Positions 8,883-18,070 of a stretch of 64,000 bases of DNA are shown one piece after another. The DNA lies in NCBI GenBank assembly GCA_019637435.1, contig JAHBVO010000006.1, positions 496,001-560,000 on the forward strand, written 5' to 3'. The notes below the pieces were generated by a model, which saw only the letters and a program-made list of their open reading frames with translations, had not been told where the DNA came from and searched no databases. The DNA comes from Candidatus Obscuribacterales bacterium (GTDB lineage: Bacteria > Cyanobacteriota > Vampirovibrionia > Obscuribacterales > Obscuribacteraceae). The position numbers and the translations under genes are program-made. Each line of letters starts with the position of its first letter. The stretch's first letter is position 1.

Positions 8883-10130
8883 CTACTTTGCCGATCCAAC
8901 ATGGCTGAGATAATCATCGACATCCTCAGCTTTATTGTTTCCATCGCCATCATCAGAATCGCTGGAAGATGCTGTTTCCACCTCAATGACAGGCGGAGTC
9001 AAGCGTGTGCTCGATTCAACACTTTTCTTGCGAGCGCGCTCGGATTTCCGCTCGGAATCGAGAAGTTTCCGTTCTTCCTCAGCGATGCGCTCGCTCTTTT
9101 CCGTCTGCGAACGGCGCTTCTTATCGGTATCAGCAAGCACTATCGGGTCGACTTTGATTATGCGCTCGAGACGAGCGTGAGAACCTGTGTTGCGCAGTTC
9201 TTTGTCCGACCCGGAGGACTTTTCTTCGTGAAGTGTCTCATGCATCTCGGTCGTTGAGTTGAGCGTAATCGGGTCGCGTCTGCCCATGCTGAACAATGAA
9301 AGAAAGTTGCTCATGGTGTTGGTGCTGGTCGAATCTCCGCCTTGCGTGTACAAGTACAGAATCGGTTCGCGCAAATCGTCTGCATTTTTGTAGCGCGCCA
9401 GCATTCCACGACTGGCAGCCGAAACTGCTCCGGTTTCTTCAGAGACGACGATGCACAAACCGTCGTATGTTTCAGACAGACCAATCGCAGCTCTATGTCG
9501 CGTACCATATCGATAACTGAGCTGGGGATCGTCCGTCATCGGCAGAATCACACCTGCTGCAACTATCTTGTCCTGCCTGATTACGACGGCACCATCGTGA
9601 AGGGGAGAATTCGGGAAAAAGATGCTCAACAACAATGTCGATGAGATGTTGGCATTAACTGTGGTGCCAGGGCTGACGTAGTCGCGTTCGCCTTGCGACG
9701 GCTCGATGACAATCAACGCGCCGGTTTTCGAGCGGGAAAGCTCACGAACAGCGGAGATTATTTGTTCGATCTCGCGCTTGGTTTTCTCCATCTCTGCGTC
9801 TGTCAAAGACCAGTCGATTTTCAGACTTTGCATTCGTCCGAGGTGACTCAAGCCGCGCCGCAACTCCGGTTGGAAAATGATAACGAGTGCGATTAATACA
9901 ACAGGAACGAACGTATGGAGAAGCGAAGTGATAAGTGTAAAGTGAAGAACATACGCGAGTCCCCAGATCGCAGCAATCACGAGAACACCCTTGACGAGCC
10001 GTTCTGCATTACTGCCGATTATGCGTTGCCAACTCCAGGCAATCAAATAACTGATGATGAGAACCTGAATGACAAGCGGAATCAGGATTTCCCATTGTGG
10101 TGGATTAATGATGCCGAGCAGATCTTCCAT
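8883..10130 (-). CDS. cdaA: Diadenylate cyclase CdaA with long charged C-terminal extension
   Basis: Makes the second messenger cyclic di-AMP from two ATP. Three N-terminal membrane helices (about 15-35, 46-66, 72-90) precede the DAC domain (about 120-280) with both signature motifs: D179-G-A in LHDGAVVI and R211-H-R in GTRHRAAIGLSE. The CdaA family is about 270 residues; this one has ~140 extra, highly charged and Ser-rich, with a probable coiled coil near 330-375 and an acidic end (SDSDDGDG). ATG 10130 has GGAAG six bases upstream. It starts 25 bp after lysA and precedes two Ser/Thr kinases, unlike the glmM context of Firmicutes. The extension might be a regulatory or kinase-substrate tail (inference). 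Confidence 0.95.
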   Translation of the reverse strand: MEDLLGIINPPQWEILIPLVIQVLIISYLIAWSWQRIIGSNAERLVKGVLVIAAIWGLAYVLHFTLITSLLHTFVPVVLIALVIIFQPELRRGLSHLGRMQSLKIDWSLTDAEMEKTKREIEQIISAVRELSRSKTGALIVIEPSQGERDYVSPGTTVNANISSTLLLSIFFPNSPLHDGAVVIRQDKIVAAGVILPMTDDPQLSYRYGTRHRAAIGLSETYDGLCIVVSEETGAVSAASRGMLARYKNADDLREPILYLYTQGGDSTSTNTMSNFLSLFSMGRRDPITLNSTTEMHETLHEEKSSGSDKELRNTGSHARLERIIKVDPIVLADTDKKRRSQTEKSERIAEEERKLLDSERKSERARKKSVESSTRLTPPVIEVETASSSDSDDGDGNNKAEDVDDYLSHVGSAK

Positions 10131-10155
10131 CAATTACTTCCACGTGAGCCCAACA

Positions 10156-11484
10156 CTAGCGTAACCAATCCGGCAATCGGTCTTGCCGCAGCAAGTCATC
10201 ATTACTTTCGCGCTCGACGATCACCTCTGCGGTTCCATCTTTTATGAGCACGCAGGCTGGTCGTCCAGTCCTGTTGTAGTTCGACGCCATACTGTAGTTG
10301 TAGGCGCCGGTTCCGAAAACGGCTATTAAGTCACCCATTTCGGCGGCAATATCCGCATCTTTTATGATTATATCGCCTGATTCGCAGTACCTGCCGACCA
10401 GAGTCACCGGCGCATCCGACGGAGGCGCGTCCATGCGGCTCGCGATTGCGGCTGTGTATCTCGCGTTATAAGTTGACGGGCGCGGATTATCAGCCATCCC
10501 TCCGTCGACAGACACATAGAAACCACCGTTTGCAAGCGGCTTCACGTCGCCAGCGGTGTAAAGCGTGACACCCGCGGATCCCACAATTGACCGCCCGGGT
10601 TCGACTAACAGCTTCGGCAGCGGCAACAATCGCTTTTGAAACGCTTCGGAAACCGCATCAGCCAGACCCTTCGCCCAATCGTACAGAGATAACGGTTTGT
10701 CTTCCAGGGTGTAGGCAATCCCCAAACCGCCGCCGACATCAACAACTTCGAGGGTCATGCCGTAAGTCTGTTGAAGTCCGACAATAGTGTCGGCAAGGAT
10801 TTCAACAATCTCGACGTAATCTTCCATCTCGTGAGTCTGGCTACCGATGTGGGCATGAACGCCCACCAGCTTCACCCAGGGGCTCAGTGCCAGACCCGCA
10901 AATTCTTCGACTTCGTTAAGTGGAATACCAAATTTGCTTCCATGCTGACCGGTCTTGATGTGTTCGTGAGTATCCGGTTCAACCCCAGGTACCACGCGAA
11001 CCAGTATGCGAGCCTGTTTCCCGATGACACCCGCGATCTCATTCAACCGACTCAGTTCGGAGAAGCTGTCTACAACAACGTGAACATCATTGTTCACAGC
11101 CATTTTCAATTCCTGGTCAGTTTTATTATTGCCGTGAAGGTACATGGAGGGTCCATCTAGACCAGCTTTAAGCGCGGTGTAGAGTTCTCCCTCGGATACA
11201 ACATCGAGTCCAAGTCCCAGTCGCTTGACGATCTTGCACATCGCTAAGTTGAGGAAAGCCTTTCCTGCGTATAGAACCTGCGAATTCGGATAGTCCTTGA
11301 GTCCAGCCCTGACAGCCTCTACGGCGGTTTCAATGGTTTCGTAATCCATTAACCAGAGGGGCGTCCCGAAGTGCTCTGCCAGATCTACGGTATCGCACTT
11401 TCCAATCTCTAAGTGACCGTAAGAATTGGTTTCGGCGGAAACAGGCATCAGTCTTGTGTTTGGCGAGATAACGGTTTTGTTCAT
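10156..11484 (-). CDS. lysA: Diaminopimelate decarboxylase
   Basis: PLP enzyme converting meso-diaminopimelate to L-lysine, so it sits at the branch between peptidoglycan and lysine supply. With ATG 11484 the protein is 442 residues (family ~420). It shows the N-terminal PLP Lys (K75, VLYAGKAFLNL), the HIGSQ barrel motif, the phosphate-binding GGGLGI, EPGRSIVG, and near the end YCESGDII and AYNYSMASNYN. AAAGGC lies upstream of the chosen start; the frame extends to 11559 without conserved sequence. It heads a same-strand run with cdaA 25 bp downstream. Confidence 0.95.
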   Translation of the reverse strand: MNKTVISPNTRLMPVSAETNSYGHLEIGKCDTVDLAEHFGTPLWLMDYETIETAVEAVRAGLKDYPNSQVLYAGKAFLNLAMCKIVKRLGLGLDVVSEGELYTALKAGLDGPSMYLHGNNKTDQELKMAVNNDVHVVVDSFSELSRLNEIAGVIGKQARILVRVVPGVEPDTHEHIKTGQHGSKFGIPLNEVEEFAGLALSPWVKLVGVHAHIGSQTHEMEDYVEIVEILADTIVGLQQTYGMTLEVVDVGGGLGIAYTLEDKPLSLYDWAKGLADAVSEAFQKRLLPLPKLLVEPGRSIVGSAGVTLYTAGDVKPLANGGFYVSVDGGMADNPRPSTYNARYTAAIASRMDAPPSDAPVTLVGRYCESGDIIIKDADIAAEMGDLIAVFGTGAYNYSMASNYNRTGRPACVLIKDGTAEVIVERESNDDLLRQDRLPDWLR

Positions 11485-11625
11485 CAACAAGCCTTTCGTA
11501 GAGCTGCAATCAAGCGACCAGCGTAAACCAATACGAATTGGCGACGCGAACGACTTCACCCAGCAATTGTCGCAGAGCTCCTATTTTACAGATTTCAGCC
11601 GGAGTTCGCTACACGAAGACGCCCG

Positions 11626-13542
11626 TCACCGGGGCATTATCAACCTTTCCACAATCGGCACGGGGAGCGGTCCCTGGTCCAGTACGAGGTTGTGAAACTC
11701 CAGCAAATCGAATTTGTCGCCCTTTGCTTTTTGATACTTTTCGCGAAGAGCCAACCAGTCAACAAGCCCGGCATAATAAGTCGGCAATTGCGTCGAGCTG
11801 AGCTTCGCTCGCTTCAACTTTGCCTCAGCCTCGGCTTGTGTTTGGAAACATTCTTCGGTCATCAACCTCATGGCTTCCTCATCCGTCATATCTTTTGTGT
11901 GCATGCGAACATCAAGGATGGTGTTCGCGAGCAGACGAAGACGAATTTTACGCATGATCAGACGAAACTTTGGCTCGTCACCCATGAAGCCCTCGTCCAT
12001 CATCACTTGAGCGATGTATTCAGCCCAACCTTCCACATAGGGACCGTTTGCGAAAAGCGAGCGCAGCAGCCTTCTTCTCTCTGGCTGGATATTATTCAAA
12101 TGTTCAAACTGAATATAGTGCCCCGGCAAAGCTTCATGAATCGTCAACCACTTGAGAGTGTAATTGTTGTTCTCACGCAACCGCGATTCAGCCTTGGTCT
12201 CTGGAGTTTTCGGATCGATTGGCGTTACCCAGTATTGCGCTTCAGACTTCGGCTCCAGGGGCGGTGCACTGTGGAAGCCGGCACCTGAGTATATTCCCCG
12301 CATGAACATTGGCGTTTCAATAACCTTGAGGTTATCCCGTGGGCTGAGAGAAACTATTTTCTTCTCGCGTATAAACTGTTTAATTCCTTCAAGATCGTTC
12401 TCGATCGTCTTCAACAGCTGGTCTCGATGCGGATGTTCCTCACCGATTTTGTTTAAAACCTCGCCAACAATTCTGGTTTGCTTCTCATGCTCAGTTTCGC
12501 CCTCAGGACCCTTCGCGTCGGGAAACATTTTCTCGTGCATGGGAAGCGCAATTCTGAGCATGTCTGCACGCACATCTTTGAGCGTCTTCTCTGCATTGGA
12601 TAGAAGCTGTTCTGCATTCAAATCGGTTTCCATGACCAGTTTAAACTTTTCCGGATACAGCTCCTTGCCAAGGCGCCAACTGCGCGTGCATGGTTTCTTA
12701 CCCAAATCATTCTCAAGCCATGTTGAAAACTCCTTGAGCGCTGATATCGCCACTGGTGCCACCTTATTGTAGCGATCATTCAACGGTCCGCTCGTCGGAA
12801 CCTCTTTCTTCACGGTTGTTTCTATAAGATCAACATTTCCAGCGTTCTCTTCAATTGCTGTTGAAACGAAAATTGGATCGGCGTCCGTCAAATATTCTTT
12901 TGCCTGATTGAGCGCTCGCGGTATTTGCTCAATGCGGTCGAGAACGTGACCTACTCTCGTTTCCTTAGAAGCATACTCGGATGTTAGCGGCTGAAAGAGC
13001 GCGCTTCCAATCATTTCAACTACAGCAGTCGGATTATGTTTGTAATTCTGAATCTTCTCCAGTTCGAGCAAGTTCAAGGCGATCTGATCGTTTAAAAGCT
13101 CAGCATCAGCAGCATTCTGCGCCGTCATGTCATTGGGATCGCATTCGGTTTTCAATCGATTTTGCCACTTCTTGAAGAAGGCAATTTGCTCTTCCATAAA
13201 ATCAGCGCTGACATCATCGAGCATGGCATCGAGCACGAGAGTTTTCCCAGGCTTCGAGCTGGAGCCTGTTTCCGTGTGAACGTGATAGCCGACCTGGGAA
13301 GCGGCACTCGGAGAGCGAGAAAGCGCCTCTTTCACAAACTGGTCACTGATATCTGCAAATTTCTTGTCGGTGCTCGATTCTTTCGAATTCTTGTTTGAGG
13401 AACTCATGCGATTGACCTTCACTTTCTCCACCTCGCCTGCGGCATCAGCAGCCGGGGCGCATAATGGCACTAATGAGGAGACAGCAAAACTGCTGAATGC
13501 GGCGACAACGAATGCGGCTCGCGACTTGAGTTTTGAATTCAT
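11626..13542 (-). CDS. DUF885-family secreted putative metallopeptidase
   Basis: Exported protein of 638 residues. The N-terminus (MNSKLKSRAAFVVAAFSSFA ... CAPAADA) is a signal peptide. The remainder matches DUF885, a helical family related to M3-like zinc peptidases: the signature HEALPGHYIQ carries an HExxxH-like site, followed downstream by EGWAEYIAQ with the third-ligand Glu and by MRKIRLRLLANTILDVRMH. Substrate unknown; members are usually annotated as hypothetical lipoproteins or peptidases. It lies upstream of lysA on the same strand with a 141-bp gap, so it may or may not be co-transcribed. Confidence 0.85.
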   Translation of the reverse strand: MNSKLKSRAAFVVAAFSSFAVSSLVPLCAPAADAAGEVEKVKVNRMSSSNKNSKESSTDKKFADISDQFVKEALSRSPSAASQVGYHVHTETGSSSKPGKTLVLDAMLDDVSADFMEEQIAFFKKWQNRLKTECDPNDMTAQNAADAELLNDQIALNLLELEKIQNYKHNPTAVVEMIGSALFQPLTSEYASKETRVGHVLDRIEQIPRALNQAKEYLTDADPIFVSTAIEENAGNVDLIETTVKKEVPTSGPLNDRYNKVAPVAISALKEFSTWLENDLGKKPCTRSWRLGKELYPEKFKLVMETDLNAEQLLSNAEKTLKDVRADMLRIALPMHEKMFPDAKGPEGETEHEKQTRIVGEVLNKIGEEHPHRDQLLKTIENDLEGIKQFIREKKIVSLSPRDNLKVIETPMFMRGIYSGAGFHSAPPLEPKSEAQYWVTPIDPKTPETKAESRLRENNNYTLKWLTIHEALPGHYIQFEHLNNIQPERRRLLRSLFANGPYVEGWAEYIAQVMMDEGFMGDEPKFRLIMRKIRLRLLANTILDVRMHTKDMTDEEAMRLMTEECFQTQAEAEAKLKRAKLSSTQLPTYYAGLVDWLALREKYQKAKGDKFDLLEFHNLVLDQGPLPVPIVERLIMPR

Positions 13543-13611
13543 AATGAAATCCCGTGAAACGATCGAGCCAGTATATCTTCTTGGCTTGCGAATCGGTCGT
13601 TCGCGAGTACT

Positions 13612-14295
13612 TCAACCTTCAGCCAACAACTTCTCTAGATTTTCTTTGACATCCAGCCATTCTCTGTCAAGAATTCGATACCAGGCGGTGTCCCGGTTGC
13701 GTCCTTTGATAATAAAGTGCTGCTCCTGAATGCCTTCGAATTTGAATCCCATTCGCAACGCAGCTCTGCGCGAGCGCTCGTTCAACGAGTCACATTTCCA
13801 CTCCACGCGACGGTACCCGAGGTCGAACGCGTGACTCAACATCAAGTAGGTCGCTTCCAGATTCGCTTTCGTTCTCTGTGCAAGCGGACTGTACCAGATG
13901 TTTCCGAGTTCCACCTTCAAGTGCGCCGGAAAGTTGTTCATGTAAGTCGCAACTCCAAGTTGATGATCGAAAGCGGTATCAAAGACGCAGTAACACAATC
14001 CGTTTTCGACCTCAACCTGTGGTTGTAAAAAAGCACGCAAAGCCGCTTCGTTATCAAACGGTCCGGCTGACATGTAGCGCCAGATGACCGAATCCGGATC
14101 GTACTCTTCGACTAATTTTTCCCCAAGATGAACGGCATTGCCGTTCGATATTTTGAAGAGTACGGGCACATCTCTTTCAAGCTCTAACGGAACGAGCTTC
14201 ACAAACTGCCCCGTGAGTGCCACCGCCGACGGTTTCACCGGCAATGACTTGCAGTTCGCAAGATTGTGTATAGACAGAGGTTCTCCAGTGATCAT
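13612..14295 (-). CDS. GNAT-family N-acetyltransferase (RimJ/RimL-like)
   Basis: Acetyl-CoA-dependent acetyltransferase of 227 residues. The region 25-190 shows the RimJ/RimL style: GQFVKLVPLELERDVPVLF at the start, a middle LGVATYMNNFP, GNIWYSPLAQRTKANLEATY at the CoA-binding segment, then RRVEWKCDSLNERSRRAALRMGF, the usual 'neighbour and rank' helix. Substrates of such enzymes include ribosomal protein N-termini and small molecules; nothing here identifies one. It is upstream of the DUF885 gene on the same strand (69-bp gap). Confidence 0.85.
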   Translation of the reverse strand: MITGEPLSIHNLANCKSLPVKPSAVALTGQFVKLVPLELERDVPVLFKISNGNAVHLGEKLVEEYDPDSVIWRYMSAGPFDNEAALRAFLQPQVEVENGLCYCVFDTAFDHQLGVATYMNNFPAHLKVELGNIWYSPLAQRTKANLEATYLMLSHAFDLGYRRVEWKCDSLNERSRRAALRMGFKFEGIQEQHFIIKGRNRDTAWYRILDREWLDVKENLEKLLAEG

Positions 14296-14342
14296 AATTA
14301 CCTAAGGGGTGATGAGGAAAGAATACAGATTTGGTTGGCACC

Positions 14343-15323
14343 TTAGAATAAGTGGGTTTCAATTTTACAGTCAGGGCGAACTTGTGAAAAACGCTTTGTC
14401 CCAGCAGTGGTAATTCCTCGACATTCCCCGACTCGAACCGATTTCAACGAGAGCAGTCTGGCTAATTGCATCAAACCAGCATCCGTGATCTTCGTGTTAC
14501 CGGCGCTAAGAACCTGCAGTCCAGGGGCTGCCGCCATTATTGCGGGAACATCACTGTCACCGATATTGCAATGATCTAAACCAAGTTTTCGAAGTTTAGT
14601 ATCTTTCAAATATTTCCTAATGCCATCGCCGGTAACGGCAGTATTTTCACAGTAGATTGCAAACAAATCCATTGGCGCTGCATATTTCAAGAACTCATTT
14701 GTCACTCGCGTGCTTCCCACATAGATCCGTTTCATACTCTCACAACTCTGCATGCTTTTGACGCCTTCATCGCTAATGGCAGTGCCGTTCACGACTATGA
14801 TGCCGAGGACCGGAAGACTCGCAAGCTTTTTCATACCGGCATCAGTTACTTTAGTACTGCTCAGATCCAGCTTAAACATGGTGGGTATTTTTGTTATCGA
14901 TTCCAGCCCAGCGTCAGAGACTACTGTTCCGGAAAGATCAAGCTTGGAAAGAGGCATGTGCTCGATGTACTTCAGTCCCGCATCAGTCACCTTCGAGTGT
15001 GATAGGTTGAGTTCTTTGAGCAGTTTCAGTTTGGCGACCTTGGGCATCAACGCATCGGTTACCGTGACGGCGGAAAGATCGCAGTTTGTAGCATTCGGGT
15101 TTCGATCGACGATACTATTGACGGTATCACTGTCGTAGTCGCTGCCCATCAAATCTTCTGAGAAGTCTTCAGAGATGCGGACCTTTTCAACATCACGAAC
15201 GTGCTTGTCTTCTTGATCTATGAGTTTAAACGTTAACGCGATGAAACCGCCGATCAGCAAAACTCCAACTATTCCGAGAACCAAGAAATCGCGATTCTTC
15301 GGTACTCCGTCTTTTTTCGACAA
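14343..15323 (-). CDS. Membrane-anchored leucine-rich-repeat protein
   Basis: A 326-residue protein with one N-terminal membrane helix (about 14-36) and then about nine leucine-rich repeats of ~23-25 residues of the Cys-containing/RNI-like type, with the recurring pattern VTDAGL..I....L..LDLS. The bulk probably lies outside the membrane and mediates protein contacts. The start is TTG 15323, with GAGGGGTGG upstream. Many bacteria with large genomes carry such repeat proteins with no known role. It sits 47 bp upstream of the acetyltransferase, possibly in one transcript. Confidence 0.75.
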   Translation of the reverse strand: MSKKDGVPKNRDFLVLGIVGVLLIGGFIALTFKLIDQEDKHVRDVEKVRISEDFSEDLMGSDYDSDTVNSIVDRNPNATNCDLSAVTVTDALMPKVAKLKLLKELNLSHSKVTDAGLKYIEHMPLSKLDLSGTVVSDAGLESITKIPTMFKLDLSSTKVTDAGMKKLASLPVLGIIVVNGTAISDEGVKSMQSCESMKRIYVGSTRVTNEFLKYAAPMDLFAIYCENTAVTGDGIRKYLKDTKLRKLGLDHCNIGDSDVPAIMAAAPGLQVLSAGNTKITDAGLMQLARLLSLKSVRVGECRGITTAGTKRFSQVRPDCKIETHLF

Positions 15324-15428
15324 AGTCTGCCACCCCTCAATGTCACCAAAACATGGTACAAGCCGGAAGCGGCATCAATCAATATCAAAAGTATTCGAAT
15401 ACTCGCCACTTTTCAAGAAAGTGTTTCT

Positions 15429-16223
15429 TTAGTACAAGTCCATCGGGCGGAGTCGCGGTACGTAGGCGGTCGGACGATCCATTCCAGTCAGGCTAAACGA
15501 TAAATTGAGGACTTCATCTACGTTACAAGCATTCAACTTACTTGCGCTGACCATCATTGCGACGTTTGTTTCAACGAGTTCGAGCGCCTGTTGGAGCGTG
15601 GGCTCCAACCAACCATTCGCAAAAGTGAAAACACCGACTATCTCACCATCAAACATGTAGATGAACGCGAGAACTTCGTCTGTAGCAAAACGCTTCAAGA
15701 CGATGCAGCCTGGCATGCGGGTTCGCAAAAGGTTTTGAAAAACAAAATGGAGCGTTTCCGGGGCGCCTTTACCGAGAGGTTGATGGAATACCTCGCCGTG
15801 AAACAAACTGGTGGCAGAAAGAGCAAGGTTTTCCGGAAGAATGTAGGTATCTACGATACTGTCCGGAATCGAGATATCATCCAGGAAGCGCTCAAATGCC
15901 TCCTGTCCCAACAGTTGCGAATCGAGATCCTTCTGACCATATATACATCCGAGTGCGCGTCCGCGATAACATAACAGTGCCGCTCGCGACTTTTTCTTTG
16001 GTGATACCACCTTCAAACAGCAGGTGCTTTGTTTTCCTTCAATCGAGATCAAAAGCTGTTTATATCTGACCTTCTCAGCAATTGAAACGTCACGCTCCAG
16101 CTCGGACAGCGGGAACGGAACAAGTCCGACTGCTCTGCGATTCGATCCCCTGGCTGTGGATTCGAATGCAGTGACCTTTTCAATTTCTTCACGGGCAGTG
16201 AGTTTTTCTTTCCAAACAAACAC
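15429..16223 (-). CDS. Hypothetical protein, 264 aa
   Basis: Not recognised. Soluble, no signal peptide. The central and C-terminal parts (about 100-245) alternate helices and short strands (LHFVFQNLLRTRMPGC, VLAFIYMFDGEIVGVFTF), vaguely recalling PATAN/DUF4388-type signalling domains, but the match is too weak to claim. The N-terminal part is strand-rich with two Cys in STCCLKVV. The GTG start at 16223 is well supported: GGAGG lies 8 nt upstream. It is followed by 105 bp and the LRR gene on the same strand. Confidence 0.6.
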   Translation of the reverse strand: MFVWKEKLTAREEIEKVTAFESTARGSNRRAVGLVPFPLSELERDVSIAEKVRYKQLLISIEGKQSTCCLKVVSPKKKSRAALLCYRGRALGCIYGQKDLDSQLLGQEAFERFLDDISIPDSIVDTYILPENLALSATSLFHGEVFHQPLGKGAPETLHFVFQNLLRTRMPGCIVLKRFATDEVLAFIYMFDGEIVGVFTFANGWLEPTLQQALELVETNVAMMVSASKLNACNVDEVLNLSFSLTGMDRPTAYVPRLRPMDLY

Positions 16224-16297
16224 GACATGCGCCTCCGGGGGGAGAAACTGGGCCCACGTTGGGGCAGTTATAAGGGGATGCGAACATGGTAAGGTTT

Positions 16298-16354
16298 CCT
16301 GACATTATCACTTAGGTCAGGCTGGGGCACTGGGGAAATTACGTAGTGCGCCCC
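16298..16354 (-). other. Pair of hairpins after the EamA gene
   Basis: On the minus strand, downstream of the transporter stop, GGGGC-ACT pairs with AGT-GCCCC (16324-16354, 2-base bulge), and CCTGAC (16298-16303) pairs with GTCAGG (16316-16321). There is no U-run, so this could be a Rho-type end, an RNA stabiliser or a regulatory structure before the next gene. Confidence 0.4.
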
Positions 16355-16376
16355 AAAATTGTTACGAGAAATCTGG

Positions 16377-17279
16377 TTAAGACGTCATTGCCTCTTCAGG
16401 CACCTCCGGAATTTCAGGAACTTCCGGAAGCTCCTTCTGACCGGACGTTAACGTGCTGCCAATTGACGCGACAATGATACTTCCAACGGCAAACCACTGA
16501 CTGGCTGAAAGCATTTCATGCAAGATTATTAGCGCGGAGAATGCGCCAACGACAGGTTCCAAACTTAGCAGAATCGCAAATGTTGGTTTCGGCAAGTGGC
16601 GTAACGCATACATCTCCAGAGAGTAGGGAAGAGCACTGGACAGCAGCGCAACCACAAAACCAAAGATCATTAGGTTTGGCTCGAGCAAAGCTGTACCACC
16701 ACGGGCGATACCGAACGGCAGCACCACAAGTGATGCAGTCGACATACTCAAAGCGGTCGACTGGCCGATGTGCATTTTACCGGCTTGCTTGCCATAGATT
16801 ATGTACATAGCCCAGCAAGCGGCGGCTCCAAGGACGAAAAGAACTCCAACCGGATCAAGGCTGTCACTGCCTTGATTCCAGGGAAGCAACAAAGCCAAAC
16901 CGAATACTACAAATGCAATCCAGAGGAAATCCAATTTGCGACGCGAAGAGAACATCGCAACGGCGAGCGGACCAGTGAATTCGATTGCAATGGCGATGCC
17001 TAACGGTATCGTGCTGATCGCTTTGTAGAACATCAGATTCATCGCACCGAGAATCATTCCAAAACGCGCAATCGCGAACGCGTTTTCCTTTGTTAACGGA
17101 AAACGCCATGGTCTCCAAATTCCCAGAAGAATGAGAGACGCGAAGCAAACTCGATAGGTGGTAGCGCCCTCGGGGCCGACTTGAGCAAAGATCTGTTTAG
17201 CGAAAGAAGCGCCGACGCACAGCGATATGATTGCGCCGATTACTGCCAGAGCAGGTATAAATCTAGCCGATGTGTTCAT
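16377..17279 (-). CDS. EamA/RhtA-type drug-metabolite exporter
   Basis: Inner-membrane exporter of the DMT superfamily, 300 residues with about ten hydrophobic helices in two EamA halves. The sequence strongly resembles RhtA (threonine/homoserine exporter): ARF at the start, FAQVGPEGATTYRVCFASL in helix 2, then NLMFYKAISTIPLGIAIAIE followed by FTGPL. The C-terminal half holds LPKPTFAILLSLEPVVGAF. An acidic, Pro-rich tail (ELPEVPEIPEVPEE) is unusual. Likely exports amino acids, though the substrate is inferred from similarity only. It seems monocistronic. Confidence 0.85.
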   Translation of the reverse strand: MNTSARFIPALAVIGAIISLCVGASFAKQIFAQVGPEGATTYRVCFASLILLGIWRPWRFPLTKENAFAIARFGMILGAMNLMFYKAISTIPLGIAIAIEFTGPLAVAMFSSRRKLDFLWIAFVVFGLALLLPWNQGSDSLDPVGVLFVLGAAACWAMYIIYGKQAGKMHIGQSTALSMSTASLVVLPFGIARGGTALLEPNLMIFGFVVALLSSALPYSLEMYALRHLPKPTFAILLSLEPVVGAFSALIILHEMLSASQWFAVGSIIVASIGSTLTSGQKELPEVPEIPEVPEEAMTS

Positions 17280-17399
17280 GGGGTTTCCAGTGCACGAGAC
17301 ACTGCATCGACAATACCTTTATCATCGAAAACTCACGATCCCGGTGCCTTAAAAACATAACCGTGACCGGCTCTTTTAGAGCGACTATATTTTCACCAT

Positions 17400-17909
17400 T
17401 CAGAAATTCGTTACAAACACACTCTCACAGTGAATCAAGCTTACCTGCTCAGACTCTTTGGCAGCAAACATCTTCGAGGCCTCAATGTTTATACACTCTG
17501 TCTCGTGCAACACGTCCGACTCTCCCACCGTGCGAACGAGTTGTGCAGCCAGCGAAGATGACAGTCCAAGCATGACCACGTCGAATCTGTATTCTGAGCT
17601 ATGATCAGCTGTTTCGACTTTGTAGGAACGAGCAGCAGAGAGTATCTTCTTTTGCTTGCGCCAGTTTAGCGTGTGGGAAACGGACTCATACCAGTCCTGA
17701 TTGTTGATTTGAGAAAGCGCTCTTGTTTTCACCTCAATGAAAACAGTTACCCCATCAGGATTTCGCATTACTAGATCGATTTCAGACGAGCGTCCTATGC
17801 GAAACTTGGTACGCAGCAAATGCCATCCGCATAGCGTCAAGTAGCGCATCACCAGCGCCTCTCCAATGTCACCCAGCCTCTTCCGCCACAATCGCTTATC
17901 GTCGTTCAT
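17400..17909 (-). CDS. YraN/UPF0102 endonuclease-like protein
   Basis: UPF0102 (YraN) proteins have a predicted PD-(D/E)XK nuclease fold, with unclear role. Motifs: GDIGEALVMRYLTLCGWHLL, the E-I-D-L-V-M metal strand (SSEIDLVMRNPDG) and EVKTR (second acidic residue plus Lys). The preferred start is ATG 17909 (MNDDKRLWRKRLG), with GAGGGAG upstream. The frame runs to 18023 with a hydrophobic leader that would not fit. The length of 169 residues exceeds the usual ~120; the last ~45 residues have no obvious relatives. Divergent from serS. Confidence 0.85.
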   Translation of the reverse strand: MNDDKRLWRKRLGDIGEALVMRYLTLCGWHLLRTKFRIGRSSEIDLVMRNPDGVTVFIEVKTRALSQINNQDWYESVSHTLNWRKQKKILSAARSYKVETADHSSEYRFDVVMLGLSSSLAAQLVRTVGESDVLHETECINIEASKMFAAKESEQVSLIHCESVFVTNF

Positions 17910-17957
17910 TCTGCGAACTCCCTCAAGTAACAGTACGCAACGCTCGCCCTGTAGGAC

Positions 17958-17986
17958 GACAAACATAAGTGCGGCTTGGATATAAT
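17958..17986 (+). promoter_or_regulatory. Candidate serS promoter
   Basis: A perfect TATAAT lies at 17981-17986 in the yraN-serS divergent gap, with a weak GACAAA-like -35 17 bp upstream. A transcript from here would have a leader of about 80 nt before the serS start at 18071. No T-box features were recognised in it. Confidence 0.4.
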
Positions 17987-18070
17987 GCTTAATCCACATA
18001 TGTAGATGCTGGAAAAGCGGCACCTACTATGTAATACGTATCGGACATCAAAAAAGTTCAAATAAAAGAC

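Noticed and set aside
8708..8986. Small minus-strand frame between cdaA and the kinase as a CdaR/YbbR gene
   Set aside because: Largely overlaps the cdaA end in another frame, lacks a signal or YbbR repeats and has no good ribosome site.
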